From the NCBI RefSeq assembly GCF_003711515.1, contig NW_021167079.1, forward strand, positions 5,497,989 to 5,561,988: a DNA stretch of 64,000 nucleotides. Reading direction: 5' to 3'. The DNA is from Sodiomyces alkalinus F11 (taxonomy: Eukaryota > Ascomycota > Sordariomycetes > Glomerellales > Plectosphaerellaceae). Positions 23,426 to 34,901 of the stretch are shown one piece after another. The translations under genes and the position numbers were made by a program. Each line of letters starts with the position of its first letter. Positions within the stretch are counted from its first letter, which is position 1. The notes beneath the pieces are model-generated. The model saw only the letters and a program-made list of their open reading frames with translations, was not told the DNA's origin and searched no databases.

Positions 23426-24159
23426 ATCATAGGTCTCCGTTGAGCCAGTGTAACGCGTGTATGAAGTACGCATGTATAGAAGGCGCATGAACAGAGCCTC
23501 AAGGATGGGGAGCGATTCTAGTAGCGGAGGTTTTTATCTCATATCAGGAGGAGCTTTTCCCTTACTCTCAGAAAAAAGAAACCAGTTATTTGGCATTATA
23601 CTATCTCTTACGAGGTTCATGGACTTGCTTCCGAGCTGGGCGGAATGAACGAATATGGCCAGGAGGATGCGTTGCGAAAGAGATGTGGATATATTCCACC
23701 AGTCAGCGGTCAGTGGAGTTCGAGAGAATGAAGGAAGTAAGGTATTAAGCAAGAAAATACTTCCGAGTTCTACGAGCCCGACTGTTTCACTGCCATGACT
23801 TGTCCGCGGTATCTACTGAGTAGGTACCTTAGGTAGCTCCTTGCAAGTTGATTTATAAGACCGAACCGTGAAGTCGGTAATAATGAGTACGTACCTTAGT
23901 AATACACCGTACTTCGTAGGTACTCCGCAAGGTCGGTGTGGCGCACACCGAATTGCCACACAGAGACCACCAAGTGGGTCAAAAGTTTTACGGCGGTCAA
24001 CTCGGGCAGAATTGTTCAACGGAAAGTGATATGCTTCTGGAAGACTTGCGACACCTCCATCACTCCGTCTTCGCAAGAACCGAGCCTCTTCTTAATAAAA
24101 CGCGCTTCCTTTTCCCCGTCTCGCGAAAGAGAATCATCTTCAGCACTTAGAACGCCCCA
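23426..24159. other. Intergenic: deubiquitinase 3' flank to TIM22 promoter
   Basis: No gene seen. GGTACCTTAGGTA-like and TACTCCGC-like motifs cluster at 23820-23930. Confidence 0.5.
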
Positions 24160-24911
24160 ATGAATTTTCCCGTGTCAGGAGGTGGCGCCTCGCCAGGTCC
24201 GGAGCACTATGAGAAACTTGTACGTCGGGCCCCCTCCATCCCCTCCACCAAGTTCCTAGTCGCAACCAGGAGCAGACTTTCGCGCTACATCTCGCGATGG
24301 GAGATAAGTTCACGCTGACATGGATCGAAAATTTGGACAGATTCGACAAGGGATGGACAACTGCTTTGCGAAAAGCATAATGTCCGGGGTCATGGGATTC
24401 GGCATGGGCGGCGTATTCGGCATGTTCATGGCTTCGGTATGTTGGTGCCTCGCACCTCGCACCTCGCACCTCTTCATGGGACCCCTGGATGTCTCATTCC
24501 GTCCTTTTTACGTTCCCCTATCTTCCTCTTTGCCCTGCTGACAAGCAACAACGCCAACAGATGTCCTACGACACCCCCTTCCACACAGCAGTTCCCGGCG
24601 GGACAGCAACCCCAGTCAGCTCTCTCCCGCTCCGGCAACAACTTAAGATTGGATTCAAGGACATGGGGACGCGGTCGTGGAGCATGGCGCGCAATTTCGG
24701 AAAAGTGGGCGCGCTCTTCTCGGGTATCGAGTGCGGCATTGAGGGCCTCAGGGCCAAGAACGACCTGTACAACGGCGCTGCCGCCGGGTGTCTTACCGGC
24801 GGTATTCTCGCGAGGAATGCCGGGCCACAGGCTGCCGTCGGAGGCTGTGTTGCCTTTGCGGCTTTCAGTGCTGCGATCGACGCCTACATGAGGAGTCCGG
24901 GGGATGAGTAA
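24160..24911 (+). CDS. TIM22: TIM22, mitochondrial inner-membrane carrier translocase subunit
   Basis: Three exons, 24160-24219, 24341-24436 and 24561-24911, give 168 residues. Diagnostic segments are [18 protein letters not shown] (first membrane span), [27 protein letters not shown] and [15 protein letters not shown], then a Gly-rich span ending [10 protein letters not shown]. It matches the Tim17/22/23 family in length and span number. Tim22 forms the channel of the complex that inserts metabolite carriers into the inner membrane. Exon 1 is the least certain: joining 24219 to 24341 gives [12 protein letters not shown], reasonable but less conserved than the rest. Confidence 0.92.
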
Positions 24912-25851
24912 GAGTCCCTTAACGCTTTGGCTTGTCCACCGTCGTGGGCGGTGGGAAAGGGCAGTACTGGCCCAGGCTGGTAGCCGAAGAAACACCCGGC
25001 TCATGACTCCGGACCCCTCGGCGAAACGGCGGTGGCTGGGTTGGTTCGATGGGCCGCTTTGTACAACATACGACTTTGTTTCTGGGCTGTCCCGCCCGAG
25101 ACTGAATGCTCTTTTGCGCATGGCACGGCGTTCTTTTATTTTTATTTTTGGCTTACGGAGATGGGATAGACTCGTTGCTGGACTTGGTTGTCAAGCAAAC
25201 GATAAAGGTTAGAAAAATCACCCCGCTTATACCATAACCTTCGGGTCGAGATGCACCCGGCAAGATGTTATATATAGTGTAGAATATGGTACATGGAGGA
25301 GCATGTCGGCAACTTGCTAAGCATAATGAGAATGAGTTCGACCGAGTGTCCGGACGAGCTAACTGCTTTGACCGTGCTTTGATGAGCGTGGGGTGCTCTG
25401 CAATTATAGTGTACTAGGAAAGCCCTTTGGTTCTTCCACGTTTGTTGGTTCGGAACTGGTTAACCAATTGAGGAGTTTCAAACAGTCTCAGACCATCTAG
25501 ACATATAGTGTTCTATTTTCGTTGGAGATCCGAGGGATAAATGAGGATATTTATTTAATTATATGGAAGTTTGGCCCTCACATGAAGTCCTGGCCAAGTC
25601 GCCACTCCTGTACGTTGTTATGACTGGTCTCTATGGAGATCAAACATAGATGGAATCTAGTCTTTGGCTTAGGTGCAACGGAACGATTGGGTTGACATCT
25701 GCTCGTTTGGCCTTCGGACAGGCAAATCCATGCATTCAGAATAGTGATTGTTGATGCCGTCAGCCAGAGGACGGCATGGTCTAGCCAGTCCTTCCCCTTG
25801 GCCGAAACACACTGCCCGATATATCTTATTCTCCAAATGCCTTCTTGTCCA
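24912..25851. other. Intergenic: convergent 3' ends of TIM22 and PRP45
   Basis: No gene seen. AT-rich DNA (about 25240-25570) lies between two convergent genes, and the remainder should be 3' UTRs. Confidence 0.5.
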
Positions 25852-27666
25852 TTAATCTTCATCTTCGTCCACCCTCGCCTTCTTGGGCTTCCGTGAATCC
25901 TCTTCCTGCAGGCCATAGCCTCTCTTCGCTGCCGTACTCGTCTCTACTTCGGACAGAAACTTATCTACGTTAAATGGGTCTCCGGCATCCTTTTCGAATT
26001 GGACGGGCCCCTCACGTGCCTGCAAAACGACCATGTTAGCAGAAGAAATGATCCTAGTGGAACATCTCAGGAGGAGACTCACCTCGGCATCCTCTGCGCC
26101 TTTGAAGGTCCCCCTACCCAGAACCTCTCCGAATCGGCTTGTTTTCTGGATCTTGGCCATCTCTTTCTCTCCAGCCGCCTCATCCTCCTCGTCATCCACG
26201 TTCGCGCGGGGTCGATATATACTGCTGATGGCATCTTGCGCCGCAAAGAGTGGCTTGTCGTAGGGGTTATCTTCGTTGAACCCGCTGTCGAACCCGCTCG
26301 TCTGGTTGAATAACCTGGAATCGTACATGGCTTCTTTGGATTGGGTGGGTTTCGCCAGTCCTAGGGCGATCTTCTCTGAGATGTCTCGGTTTTGTTCTCT
26401 GGCCATGACTTGGATCCGCCTCTCTGCACCCATGCGCGACTGTCGCAGTTTCCGCTCTTCTTCCCGCATTCTTTCCCGTCGAGCCTTCTCACGTTCGCGG
26501 ACTTCGGAGTCGTCGCTGGCAGAGCCCTCCGCGTCGGAGCCGCTGTACGAACGAGAACGAGAACGAGAACGAGAACGAGACCGGGAACCAGAGCCAGAGC
26601 GTCGACGTCCTCCGCGGGAGCGTTCTTCCCTTGCCTTTTGCGCCAGCATGCGTAGATGCTCCTCCTTCTGTGCTTTCTCCTTTTCGGCCAACCTTTGCTG
26701 CATCTGTGCACGTTGCCGGACTTCCTCCCGCGCATGCCGATCGGCGACGTAGAGTGCTTCGGAGAACTGGGCGAATTTGTCGTTGATGGCAATATCCTGC
26801 AACCCTCTCCCGTCAGCGGCAAGCCGCTTATCCAAAGGCACCGTGAAACCCTTGGGGTTCTTCCAGTTTGAGACGGGTGGTGGGATCCTCCACATCTCTT
26901 GGTCCTCGGCGGTAAGTTTTCGAGGAGGGGAGTGCATGAGGGGCGGAGGCGGACTCGGCGGGCCCCGGGGAATCTTCTTGTGCTTGAACTTGGGAGGCTC
27001 CATTGGGTCTCTTTGCGCCTCGACAATCTTCATGATACGGTCCTGTTTTTTGGAGTTGTCGCCCATCTGGCTGGCCGGCGTGTAGCGAACGAAAGTCGCG
27101 TCTCTCCGTGAACCGACGTTGACGTTCTTCGGTTTCTGCGAGGCTACGGCGGTATTTACGAGGGCTGCCAGAGCATTCTTTGTCTTCTCTGTCGCGGCGG
27201 CCACCTCCTCCGCACTCGGCCGACTGAGATCGATCTCGCCTGCATCGGCCCGCTGTCGCAGCGGGATCAAATCCTTGAAGGAGGTGTGGATGATTCGGTC
27301 TGCGCTGTGTCCCTGTCGGGCTATGGCATCGTAGGCAACTTTTCCTTCGGCGTCGACTTGGACGGTCAAGGCGTTGCTGGTGGTGGCTGTCTTCTTGCCC
27401 ATGTCCAGGGGGTATTGGGCGACGGGAATCTCGGGGAAAGCGCCTCCATCTCCGAAGTCCTCCTGTGATCGCGGTCGCCATCCGGCTCTCTGCCGGTACG
27501 GTGGAGGTCCCGACCTCTTTAACACGATTTGGGTTTCGTCGATTTGTCCGACGCCGACGACGCGCGGGCCGCGCTGCTGGGCACGCGAAGGGGGTTCCTC
27601 ATCCTCGCCTGTGTATTTGGGTTTCGGAAGCGCCAATGCCAGTGATGATGCTGAAAGGGATGTCAT
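25852..27666 (-). CDS. PRP45: PRP45/SNW1 (SKIP) spliceosome protein
   Basis: Minus strand, exons 27666-26083 and 26019-25852 (583 residues). The SKIP/SNW domain is clear: R-Q-G-H-S-A-D-R-I-I-H-T-S-F-K-D-L-I-P-L, I-P-P-x-V-S-N-W-K-N-P-K-G (SNW at about 265-267), then I-N-D-K-F-A-x-F-S-E-A-L-Y. An Arg-Ser repeat sits near residues 360-375. The C-terminal part has G-R-G-T-F-K-G-A-E-D-A-E joined across the intron to A-R-E-G-P-V-Q-F-E-K-D. The protein is a stable part of the catalytic spliceosome and, in animals, a transcription co-factor. The 63-base intron (26020-26082, GTGAGT...TTGCAG) has no stop and a length divisible by three, so retention would add 21 residues in frame. Start at 27666 gives M-T-S-L-S; the frame is open further upstream without a better ATG. 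Confidence 0.95.
   Translation of the reverse strand: MTSLSASSLALALPKPKYTGEDEEPPSRAQQRGPRVVGVGQIDETQIVLKRSGPPPYRQRAGWRPRSQEDFGDGGAFPEIPVAQYPLDMGKKTATTSNALTVQVDAEGKVAYDAIARQGHSADRIIHTSFKDLIPLRQRADAGEIDLSRPSAEEVAAATEKTKNALAALVNTAVASQKPKNVNVGSRRDATFVRYTPASQMGDNSKKQDRIMKIVEAQRDPMEPPKFKHKKIPRGPPSPPPPLMHSPPRKLTAEDQEMWRIPPPVSNWKNPKGFTVPLDKRLAADGRGLQDIAINDKFAQFSEALYVADRHAREEVRQRAQMQQRLAEKEKAQKEEHLRMLAQKAREERSRGGRRRSGSGSRSRSRSRSRSRSYSGSDAEGSASDDSEVREREKARRERMREEERKLRQSRMGAERRIQVMAREQNRDISEKIALGLAKPTQSKEAMYDSRLFNQTSGFDSGFNEDNPYDKPLFAAQDAISSIYRPRANVDDEEDEAAGEKEMAKIQKTSRFGEVLGRGTFKGAEDAEVSLLLRCSTRIISSANMVVLQAREGPVQFEKDAGDPFNVDKFLSEVETSTAAKRGYGLQEEDSRKPKKARVDEDED
26549..26582 (-). repeat. Hexanucleotide repeat coding Arg-Ser dipeptides
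   Basis: Tandem ACGAGA units (plus strand) encode the RS run of PRP45. The repeat is in frame; RS dipeptides are common interaction and phosphorylation sites in splicing factors. Confidence 0.85.
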
Positions 27667-28830
27667 TATGCCTCTGGGAATGTGGTGGGATGGTTTGGAA
27701 GGGGGAAGCTTTGGGCGATGTTGAACTGAGCTTGTCGTACTACCCAGAGGCTCGTGACGAAAGCAAGAAATTAGCATTGGCTTTTAGAAGGCGAGCTCAA
27801 AGAAGGACTGCCTGCCCGGGTTGTACTTGGAGCCGGATCGAGAGTTTTTGCGGTGCCCGAACTGCGTGGTTCATTACCTAAGTATCGATAATAAGCATTA
27901 CCTTAGCTAAGCGTTTTTTTTTTTTTTTCGTATCCTTAAGCTATCCTCCAGATCAACCTCCGTTTAGTCATCCAGAGAACTACCATTGTCCAAGAAGACT
28001 GCCACGAGAGTGGTGAAAACGTTCAAGTTACCCAGTGGGATAATTATGAGGTTCTCCCGAAGAATCGCGGTGGTCTAAGCCGGGTGTATTTATTATGGCC
28101 CGGCAAGCAGGTAAGAAGTCATATTTCGATTCTCCCGCCGCCTCTAAGGCACATGGGATTCTGGACGGCGAGATAGTTCAGGCAACTTTACATGCGTTCC
28201 AAAGTGATAGATAAGCTTCAGGATTTCGGTCCACTTTTGCTTTGCTGAGGGAAAGTATGCGGTGCTGGTGTCATGCCTATATGAGAATATGGGGAGGAGG
28301 TTCGCCGGCTCGTTGCGAGGTTACCCGCTTGCATATACTTATATGCCAGTGTGGCATGGCTAAGGTAAGGTACTGTAAGATGTGCATGATTCTTCTATAT
28401 GAATGATTATCTAGTGGAATATTCGGCAGGAATTTTGACAGCACCCCACGCGTTATACGAGGAGTGCCGAGGCCGGATACACCTCGCCAGAAGCATCTCG
28501 TCCTTCCCCGGATTGACATAGAAGCCCCCGGACGCCATCTTCTTCGCACAGGGCTCGCCTAGGTGGTTTTATACAATCGAAGTGGTAAAACGTGTCATTC
28601 GTTAATCCATCACACGCCTCAGGTGACAAGCATTGGTAGAATTAGTACAAGAATATGTGTATCGGCGGCCATTCGGAGAGCAAGACCGAGAGCCGTCCCG
28701 TTGGACCCAAAACTCGCAGTCCTTTAGGCTGGTCTCGTTGGCCGTCGTGGTGTAGTGCTTCCACACCCACAGCTAGCACTCGTTTCCGGTGCCGGTTGTC
28801 GGTATCGGGTGAAGGCTCAAGGCCCGGGGA
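27667..28830. other. Intergenic: PRP45 promoter side and small-gene 3' flank
   Basis: No gene seen. It holds a T homopolymer near 27908-27930 and TTACCTTAGC-like motifs at 27876-27900 and about 28362. Confidence 0.5.
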
Positions 28831-29390
28831 TCAAGAAAATCGATCTCCCTTGCGACTTATAAATGGTGTGCTCTCATATTTGCTCTTTTCAGACAACCTT
28901 TGACCCTCGGTCGTCGGGGCATGGCGTGTTGGTGCTGGGTCGGCTCCCGACTCTTGACTTGGGGAGCCCGCCAGGTCAGTCCGCGCTGGGCCAGAAATGC
29001 CTTCTGAGTCCTGCAATTCCCTAATTATCTCTTGCTTGCGGCGTCGTTCGTCAAGCTTGGCCCTGCGATCCGCGTCGATGGTCTTCTTTGCGAAGTAGTA
29101 TGCGCCACCGCCAGCTATTGCGGGGTTTCAAATTGCTACGTCAGCCTTCTGCCGTTGGCTTCATTCGAAGTCATAGGACAAACTTACCGATACAGAGGGA
29201 GGTCATTCCCACCCTAGAGAAAAAAGAAGATAGTAGGTTAGAAAACGGAACGGCTTTGGTGGGTGTTGGAGAAGAATGGCGCCGATGCGCTTACCAGAAC
29301 GACTTGACCTATGCGTTTTATTTGGTTAGTTTCGCCGACGTCCTGAACGGCCCGAAAGAGCTGAAGACTTACCGTATTCATATTGGGCAT
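28831..29390 (-). CDS. Small fungal protein with N-terminal hydrophobic segment
   Basis: Minus strand, four exons: 29390-29373 (18 bases), 29308-29295 (14), 29213-29188 (26) and 29114-28831, giving 113 residues. Every junction has GT...AG ends and the frame is kept throughout. The product begins M-P-N-M-N-T-V-K-S-F-W-V-G-M, then has a short hydrophobic/Gly segment (T-S-L-C-I-A-G-G-G-A-Y-Y-F-A-K), a basic helix rich in Arg and Lys, a polar low-complexity middle, and ends S-K-Y-E-S-T-P-F-x6-K-G-D-R-F-S. I recall similar small ascomycete proteins of unknown function with this start and end, possibly DUF4748, but cannot verify it. A single-span membrane or mitochondrial location is inferred. The microexons would defeat most gene finders. 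Confidence 0.72.
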
Positions 29391-31090
29391 TCAATCGCGA
29401 GCAAGATTTGAGAAAGGTGCGTCGTAGCGATTGGGGGGCCGGGATGAAGTCGAGGGCTGAAAAGGCTTAAAAAATAAAATAAAGCTCTGGAGGGAGAAGC
29501 GGACATGGATGACTTGTGAGGTGATGGGGTGATATCACCGGTTGTTCCACGGGTTGCATCCATTGAAGGGTGCATTGAGCTGGCCCGTGCATCGGAACGC
29601 ACTCCACAACTTGAGCTGGGGTCCAGACTCTGCGACTCTGGTAGTGGGGTAATTAGTACCTTACTCATCGATATTACACGGTACGAAGTACTTTTCAGTA
29701 CCTTGCTCAGAGACTCAGAGACTCGGGGATCGATCAGTGCCGTGGCGATTGAGCTTACAACGTAATTACAGGGGGCTTACAACGGGCTAACAGCCCAGCG
29801 TCGGCTTCTGAACGACCTAAGGCCTTCCGAGATGTGTGCCCCGCTTACTGCCAAGCCGGCAGAGCACCTTGAGTAAGGGTACCTCAATGACACCGGAAGG
29901 GACAAATTTACTTCGCATAAGCCTCTACGGCCATTATCCGTACTTGCCGGAACATCGGATGAGGGAAAGAATGGAGGAGATGAGCAGAGATGATGCTTAT
30001 AATCACAAAGAAACTTGATATCTAGGTAAGGTAGGTACCTTACGTAAGGTACCTAAGATAAGACGGGAGACGTAAAAAACATTGTCGTGTAAGGTACCTA
30101 GGTAGGAATTTACCAGCGTTGGTCTTCTGGTCGTGTGAGCAAGTTTGTATGAATATATAAAGGGTCACTTAAGTACCTGAGACAATGGTACGTATGACAC
30201 GGTATCGATACTACTTCGTGGGTACAGATACTCACTCCGTTTAGGTATCACTAGGTACCTTATGTACGGAGTAGGTACTCCAAACCAATGTCTCGGCAGA
30301 CGGCGACAACAATTTATGATGGGGCATTTTATTATTCTCATGGAACTTGGAGACCACTAATAAACTTGTGGTTGGACATTGAAACAACAACCCTGGGTGG
30401 ACGTTTCTCCCTTCTTCGTGTCCAGCCCTGTGTCGTGTTGGGAGTTCGTCGTTTATCATTCCTAAACAAATCAACCGCAATTCTGGCACGGGTGGTTGAC
30501 AATGTGCTATTATTTGTCACTCTCTCGATCTGACTGATTTTATGAAGGCAGCAGTACCTGCTTCATTTACTTCGATTCCCAAAGTGGCCCTACAACACCA
30601 ACCCGTCATCAGCGCCATTGCCATCGCCATCGCCCGCTTTGCACCCCCTGCGTGTCCGGTCCCCCGAATAAGCACACCGAAGCGCCAGCCTCATATTGGG
30701 TGGGAGCGTCACTTCATTATGCTTAGACTTGTATCAAGGCTACAACAAACGCTCTTTTGCCTTGCCGCCTTTCGTTCCATGTTCAAGCTCAACTCCAGTT
30801 CCAACCACCACTCCGCGTCGTTCCAGTTCCAGTCCAGTGCCTCTCCGCGCTGCATACATTCCCGGGCCGCACCTTTCGTCATCCATTTCGCCAACGCCTG
30901 CTACGCTGGAGCCTCACCCTCGAGATAATATCGTTCGCCGCTCTCTCCTCCCAGTCTATTTTGATTCCCCCCCAACGACAGACGAGACCTGGGCTTCCGA
31001 GAAGCTAGGATTATGGGTGTTCTGGCTCCAAGATCCTCTTCGACTCTCTAGGTTCTTGTCTGGTTTGACCGAATCGGTCTTGTGTTCGCT
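29391..31090. other. Intergenic: divergent region upstream of the 5-phosphatase gene
   Basis: No gene supported in 1.7 kb. GGTACCTTACGTAAGGTACC-type palindromes cluster at 30025-30110 and again at 30243-30279 beside TACGGAGTA. From about 30550 the DNA is CT-rich with long stop-free frames of low-complexity sequence, interpreted as leader of the 5-phosphatase gene. Confidence 0.5.
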
Positions 31091-34000
31091 ATGGTTTCCC
31101 CTGACATGAACGGGACGGATGGCTCGTCCATCGTGAGTTGTCGATCCTCCGGTTCAAACAAGTGCCCATCCTTCACGCCTCTCTTTACTCACCTGTCTTG
31201 CAGAAGCCCGTCTCCTCCCTCCGAGCCAAGTTCGAGAACATGCACACGAATACCTCTTCCGAACTCGGATCAGGCCCAACTCCACCCAGAACGTTGTCTC
31301 CTTCTCCAAAACCAGATCAGTCTCGAGATGTACGGGCATCCGAAGAAGCCTCGAACGGAACGCGACCCCCTCCCCCAAGACCACGAAGTGACCGTCTCTT
31401 CACGCCTGCGACACATCTCCCTCTACCACAGCAGGAGCTGGCTCCTCGCTCACCCGCTCGTGCCGTCGGTCCTCCGCCTCCCTTGAGCCCCAGGCCTATC
31501 AGGCCGCCTCCTTCGGTCATGGTCCAACCACCCTTGTCGCCACCGAAAGCCGTCGGTACCAGACCTTCCCAAATCGAATCCACAACCTTCCTGAACCCCG
31601 ACTCTGTTGCGTCGACACCTACAACTCCCGTGGTCCCGCCACGGCCGCTCAGATCACCGAGTCCCTCCACGACTGTCCGGGAACCTAGATCAGTACCCAA
31701 GCCGAACCCCGTCAAAGCTCCATCGCCCCCGCCCCCAAGAAGATCCGCCGAGCTGAGGAGGGAAAGAGAATACAGGCAACCACCGCCGCCTCCCGTCAGT
31801 CGGGGAGCAAAGCCAAAGCCCTTGATCCCCGCGCAGTCAAATATCCCACCGCAGGTCGATCGCGCGCGCGAAACTGAGCCGAGGAAACTGATCAAAGAAG
31901 AAACATCCCCTTTCAGCAGCCCGCCTACTAGCCCGGGAAGCACCAACGGGGAAACACCTCCGCTACCCGCGAGGCCCAAGCCGCACGTTGTGCAGCCGGA
32001 ATTGTCACGCCCAAAGGCCTCGGACCTCGGGTTCAAGCCGCCGCCTATACATCACTCCCTGGCGTTGAAGAAGCATCGCGAAAATGAAGCGGCCGATAGC
32101 ACCCGAGATCGGATCACAGTGTCCCAGTTAACTGGTGAACAGCCGCCTGCGTTGCCTTCACGGCCTCAAACGGTGCCTGAGCCGGCTGTCGTCCAGGAGA
32201 CACAGAGCTACGCAATGAAACCTCCCCCCCGACCGCCCCGACTGGCTGCAACATCAGTCTTAACCCGGGAGCTTCCGCCTGCTCCAAAACGGATAGTCTC
32301 CACGCCCACTTCGCAGATCCTCCCACCTCCGGGTCAGATACCGGGACGTTCCAACACTGTAGTGGATCGACCGTCAGATAGAAGCGATAAGGGCGCGGCG
32401 CATGACGTTCGACCCTTACCCCATCACGCCGTACCTACTTGCACGACCCCTATTGCGTCTCAACCACCGGGCGCAAAGCCGGAAGTAACGGTCTCTGGAT
32501 ACCCAGACCCCTCGAACACCAACCGTAGGCCACCATACGTCAAGCAAGGGGCTCATGAGTTGGCGACTAAGTACGATACTCGTCTGTTCGACGTGTGCGG
32601 CGACTTGGTGTGTACAACCGGGCTCCTGACTCGGGTATGGAATGTCCGTGACGGGGAGATGTTGATGAGCTTTTCCCACGGAGAAGGTATCAGGGCCACT
32701 GCTGTGGCATTCAAACCTGGCCCCAACGTCGACGAGGAAGGCAAGCGCCTCTGGATTGGAAATAACATGGGCGAGATTATGGAAGCCGATATTGCCACAC
32801 AAAGCGTGGTGGCTAAGAAGGGCAATGCCCACGCCCGCCACGAAGTCGTCAAGATATATCGACATTACAACGAACTATGGACGCTGGATGAAAGTGGCAC
32901 AATAGCTGTCTGGGGGCCTGACGAGGAACATACGCCCAACCTGGACAGGAACCCGCATCAGACCTATCGCGTTCCCAGAAACCATACGTTCTCCATGGTG
33001 ATAGGAAGCGAGCTGTGGCATGCGACGGGCAAGGAAATTCGCGTCTTCGCGCCGACTATGGCAGGCGAGACGCAGTTCCAGGTTCTCGTACGGCCGCTTA
33101 CGCAGGATAACGCAGGAGACGTTTCTTCTGGGACACTACTCCGATCGCAGCCAGGAAAAGCCTTCTTCGGTCACAGCGATGGGAAGATCAGCGTATATAA
33201 CACCAAGGAATATTCTTGTGTCGCCGTCCACAACGTCACTAGCTTCAAAATCAATACGCTGGCCGGCGTGGGCAGTTACTTGTGGGCGGGCTTCAACAAT
33301 GGCAGGGTCTGCGTATACGATATCGAACCGACACCCTGGTTAATCAAGAAGGAGTGGCAAGCTCACGAAAACCCCGTGGTCAAGATTGCGATGGACCCTT
33401 CAAGCTTTTACAGACTCAACCGGTTACAGGTCGTCTCCCTTGGGGCTGACAACATGCTCCGGTTGTGGGATGGGCTGCTGCAAGATGATTGGTACGAGGC
33501 CCATATGAAGGCCCATGAAACGAGCTTCTGTCGGTTCGAGGATTTGAATGTCATGGCCATGACTTGGAATGCCGGGGCCTCAACACCACACAGCCTCCGA
33601 TATGCGGAGGAAGATGCCGTCTTCATTCGCAACCTGCTACAGTCCAGCGGCTCACCGGACATCTTGGTATTTGGTTTCCAAGAACTGGTTGACTTGGAAG
33701 ACAAGACCGCGACGGCTAGTAAGTGTTTTTTTCTTCTTTTTTCTTCTTTCTTTTTTTTTTTCATTCATATACACCCAAAACGAGGGGCACTGCTGACATG
33801 GAACCAGAACGCTTCCTCAAATCCAAGAAGAAGGAAGGTCCGGACCAAGAGCGTATGAGCCATCAATATCGCGACTGGAGAGACTTCCTCCTTAAGAGCC
33901 TTGATGACTATATGCCGGCTGAACACCTGTACCATCTACTTCATACATCTACACTCGTCGGTCTCTTCACGTGTATCTTTGTCAAGGCGTCAATACGCGA

Positions 34001-34901
34001 TCGAATCCGGAACCTGAGCTCGTCGGAGGTCAAGCGCGGCATGGGCGGGCTCCACGGCAACAAGGGTGCCATTGTCGTGCGATTCATGGTCGACAACACA
34101 TCCATGTGTTTCATTAATTGCCATCTTGCCGCAGGGCAATCCCAGGCGAACAGCCGCCACAACGACATTGCTGCTATTTTGGATACCCAGCTCTTCCCAG
34201 TCGAACGGGACCCCGACACCCGCATAGACAGTTATATGGGCGGTGGAGACGGCTCGATGATTCTCGACCACGAACTATGCCTTCTCAACGGCGACCTCAA
34301 CTACCGAATCGACACCATGTCCCGGGACACCGTCGTCATAGCCGTGAAGCAGAACAACCTTGCCAAGCTCCTGGAACGCGACCAGCTCCTTGTCGCGAGG
34401 CGCCGCAACCCGGGCTTCCGGTTGCGGGCTTTTGACGAGATGCCCATCACGTTTGCGCCGACGTACAAGTACGACGTAGGAGCCGACACATACGACACAA
34501 GCGAGAAGCGTCGCTCCCCGGCGTGGTGCGACCGGCTGCTCTACCGCGGCGGCGGCAGGATCAAACAGCTCGATTACAGGCGGCATGAAGTCCGCGTATC
34601 GGATCATCGACCTGTCACAGGCCGATTCAAGTTTACGGTTAAGTGGGTTGATCCTAAAGCTCGCGCCAAGACATGGATGGACTGTCAGATTAAGTTGGAG
34701 GAAGTTCGGGAGAAGGAGGGATTAGAGGAGAAGTATGGTTCCCAGCCCCTTTTCGTCCCCCCGTTGTTTGATTGTCGGCGTATCCCATCGTGCTGACTGA
34801 TCATGGACAGAATGGCATATTTGACAAAGGTAATCGGCTATGACACAACCACGGCGCAGAGTCTCGTCTCCCGGAGAGACCGGGGTCCCAGTCAACGCTG
34901 A
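31091..34901 (+). CDS. Proline-rich WD40 inositol-polyphosphate 5-phosphatase
   Basis: Four exons, 31091-31132, 31204-33718, 33808-34732 and 34811-34901, give 1190 residues. Residues about 15-480 are Pro/Ser/Arg-rich with many P-P-x-P motifs, candidate SH3 ligands. WD40-like beta-propeller repeats follow (about 490-790; L-V-C-T-T-G-L-L-T-R-V-W, L-W-I-G-N-N-M-G-E-I). The catalytic domain (about 795-1130) shows M-T-W-N-A-G, F-Q-E-L, L-L-N-G-D-L-N-Y-R, P-A-W-C-D-R-L-L-Y and S-D-H-R-P-V, the Mg-dependent 5-phosphatase signature of the endonuclease/exonuclease/phosphatase fold. Substrates should be phosphoinositides or soluble inositol phosphates. There is no Sac1 domain, so it differs from Inp51-53 synaptojanins; plant 5PTases such as FRA3 share the WD40 arrangement. 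The last exon restores K-V-I-G-Y-D. Confidence 0.9.

Noticed and set aside
31317..32036. 239-codon frame antisense to the 5-phosphatase Pro-rich head
   Set aside because: The Gly-rich translation is simply the complement of proline codons.
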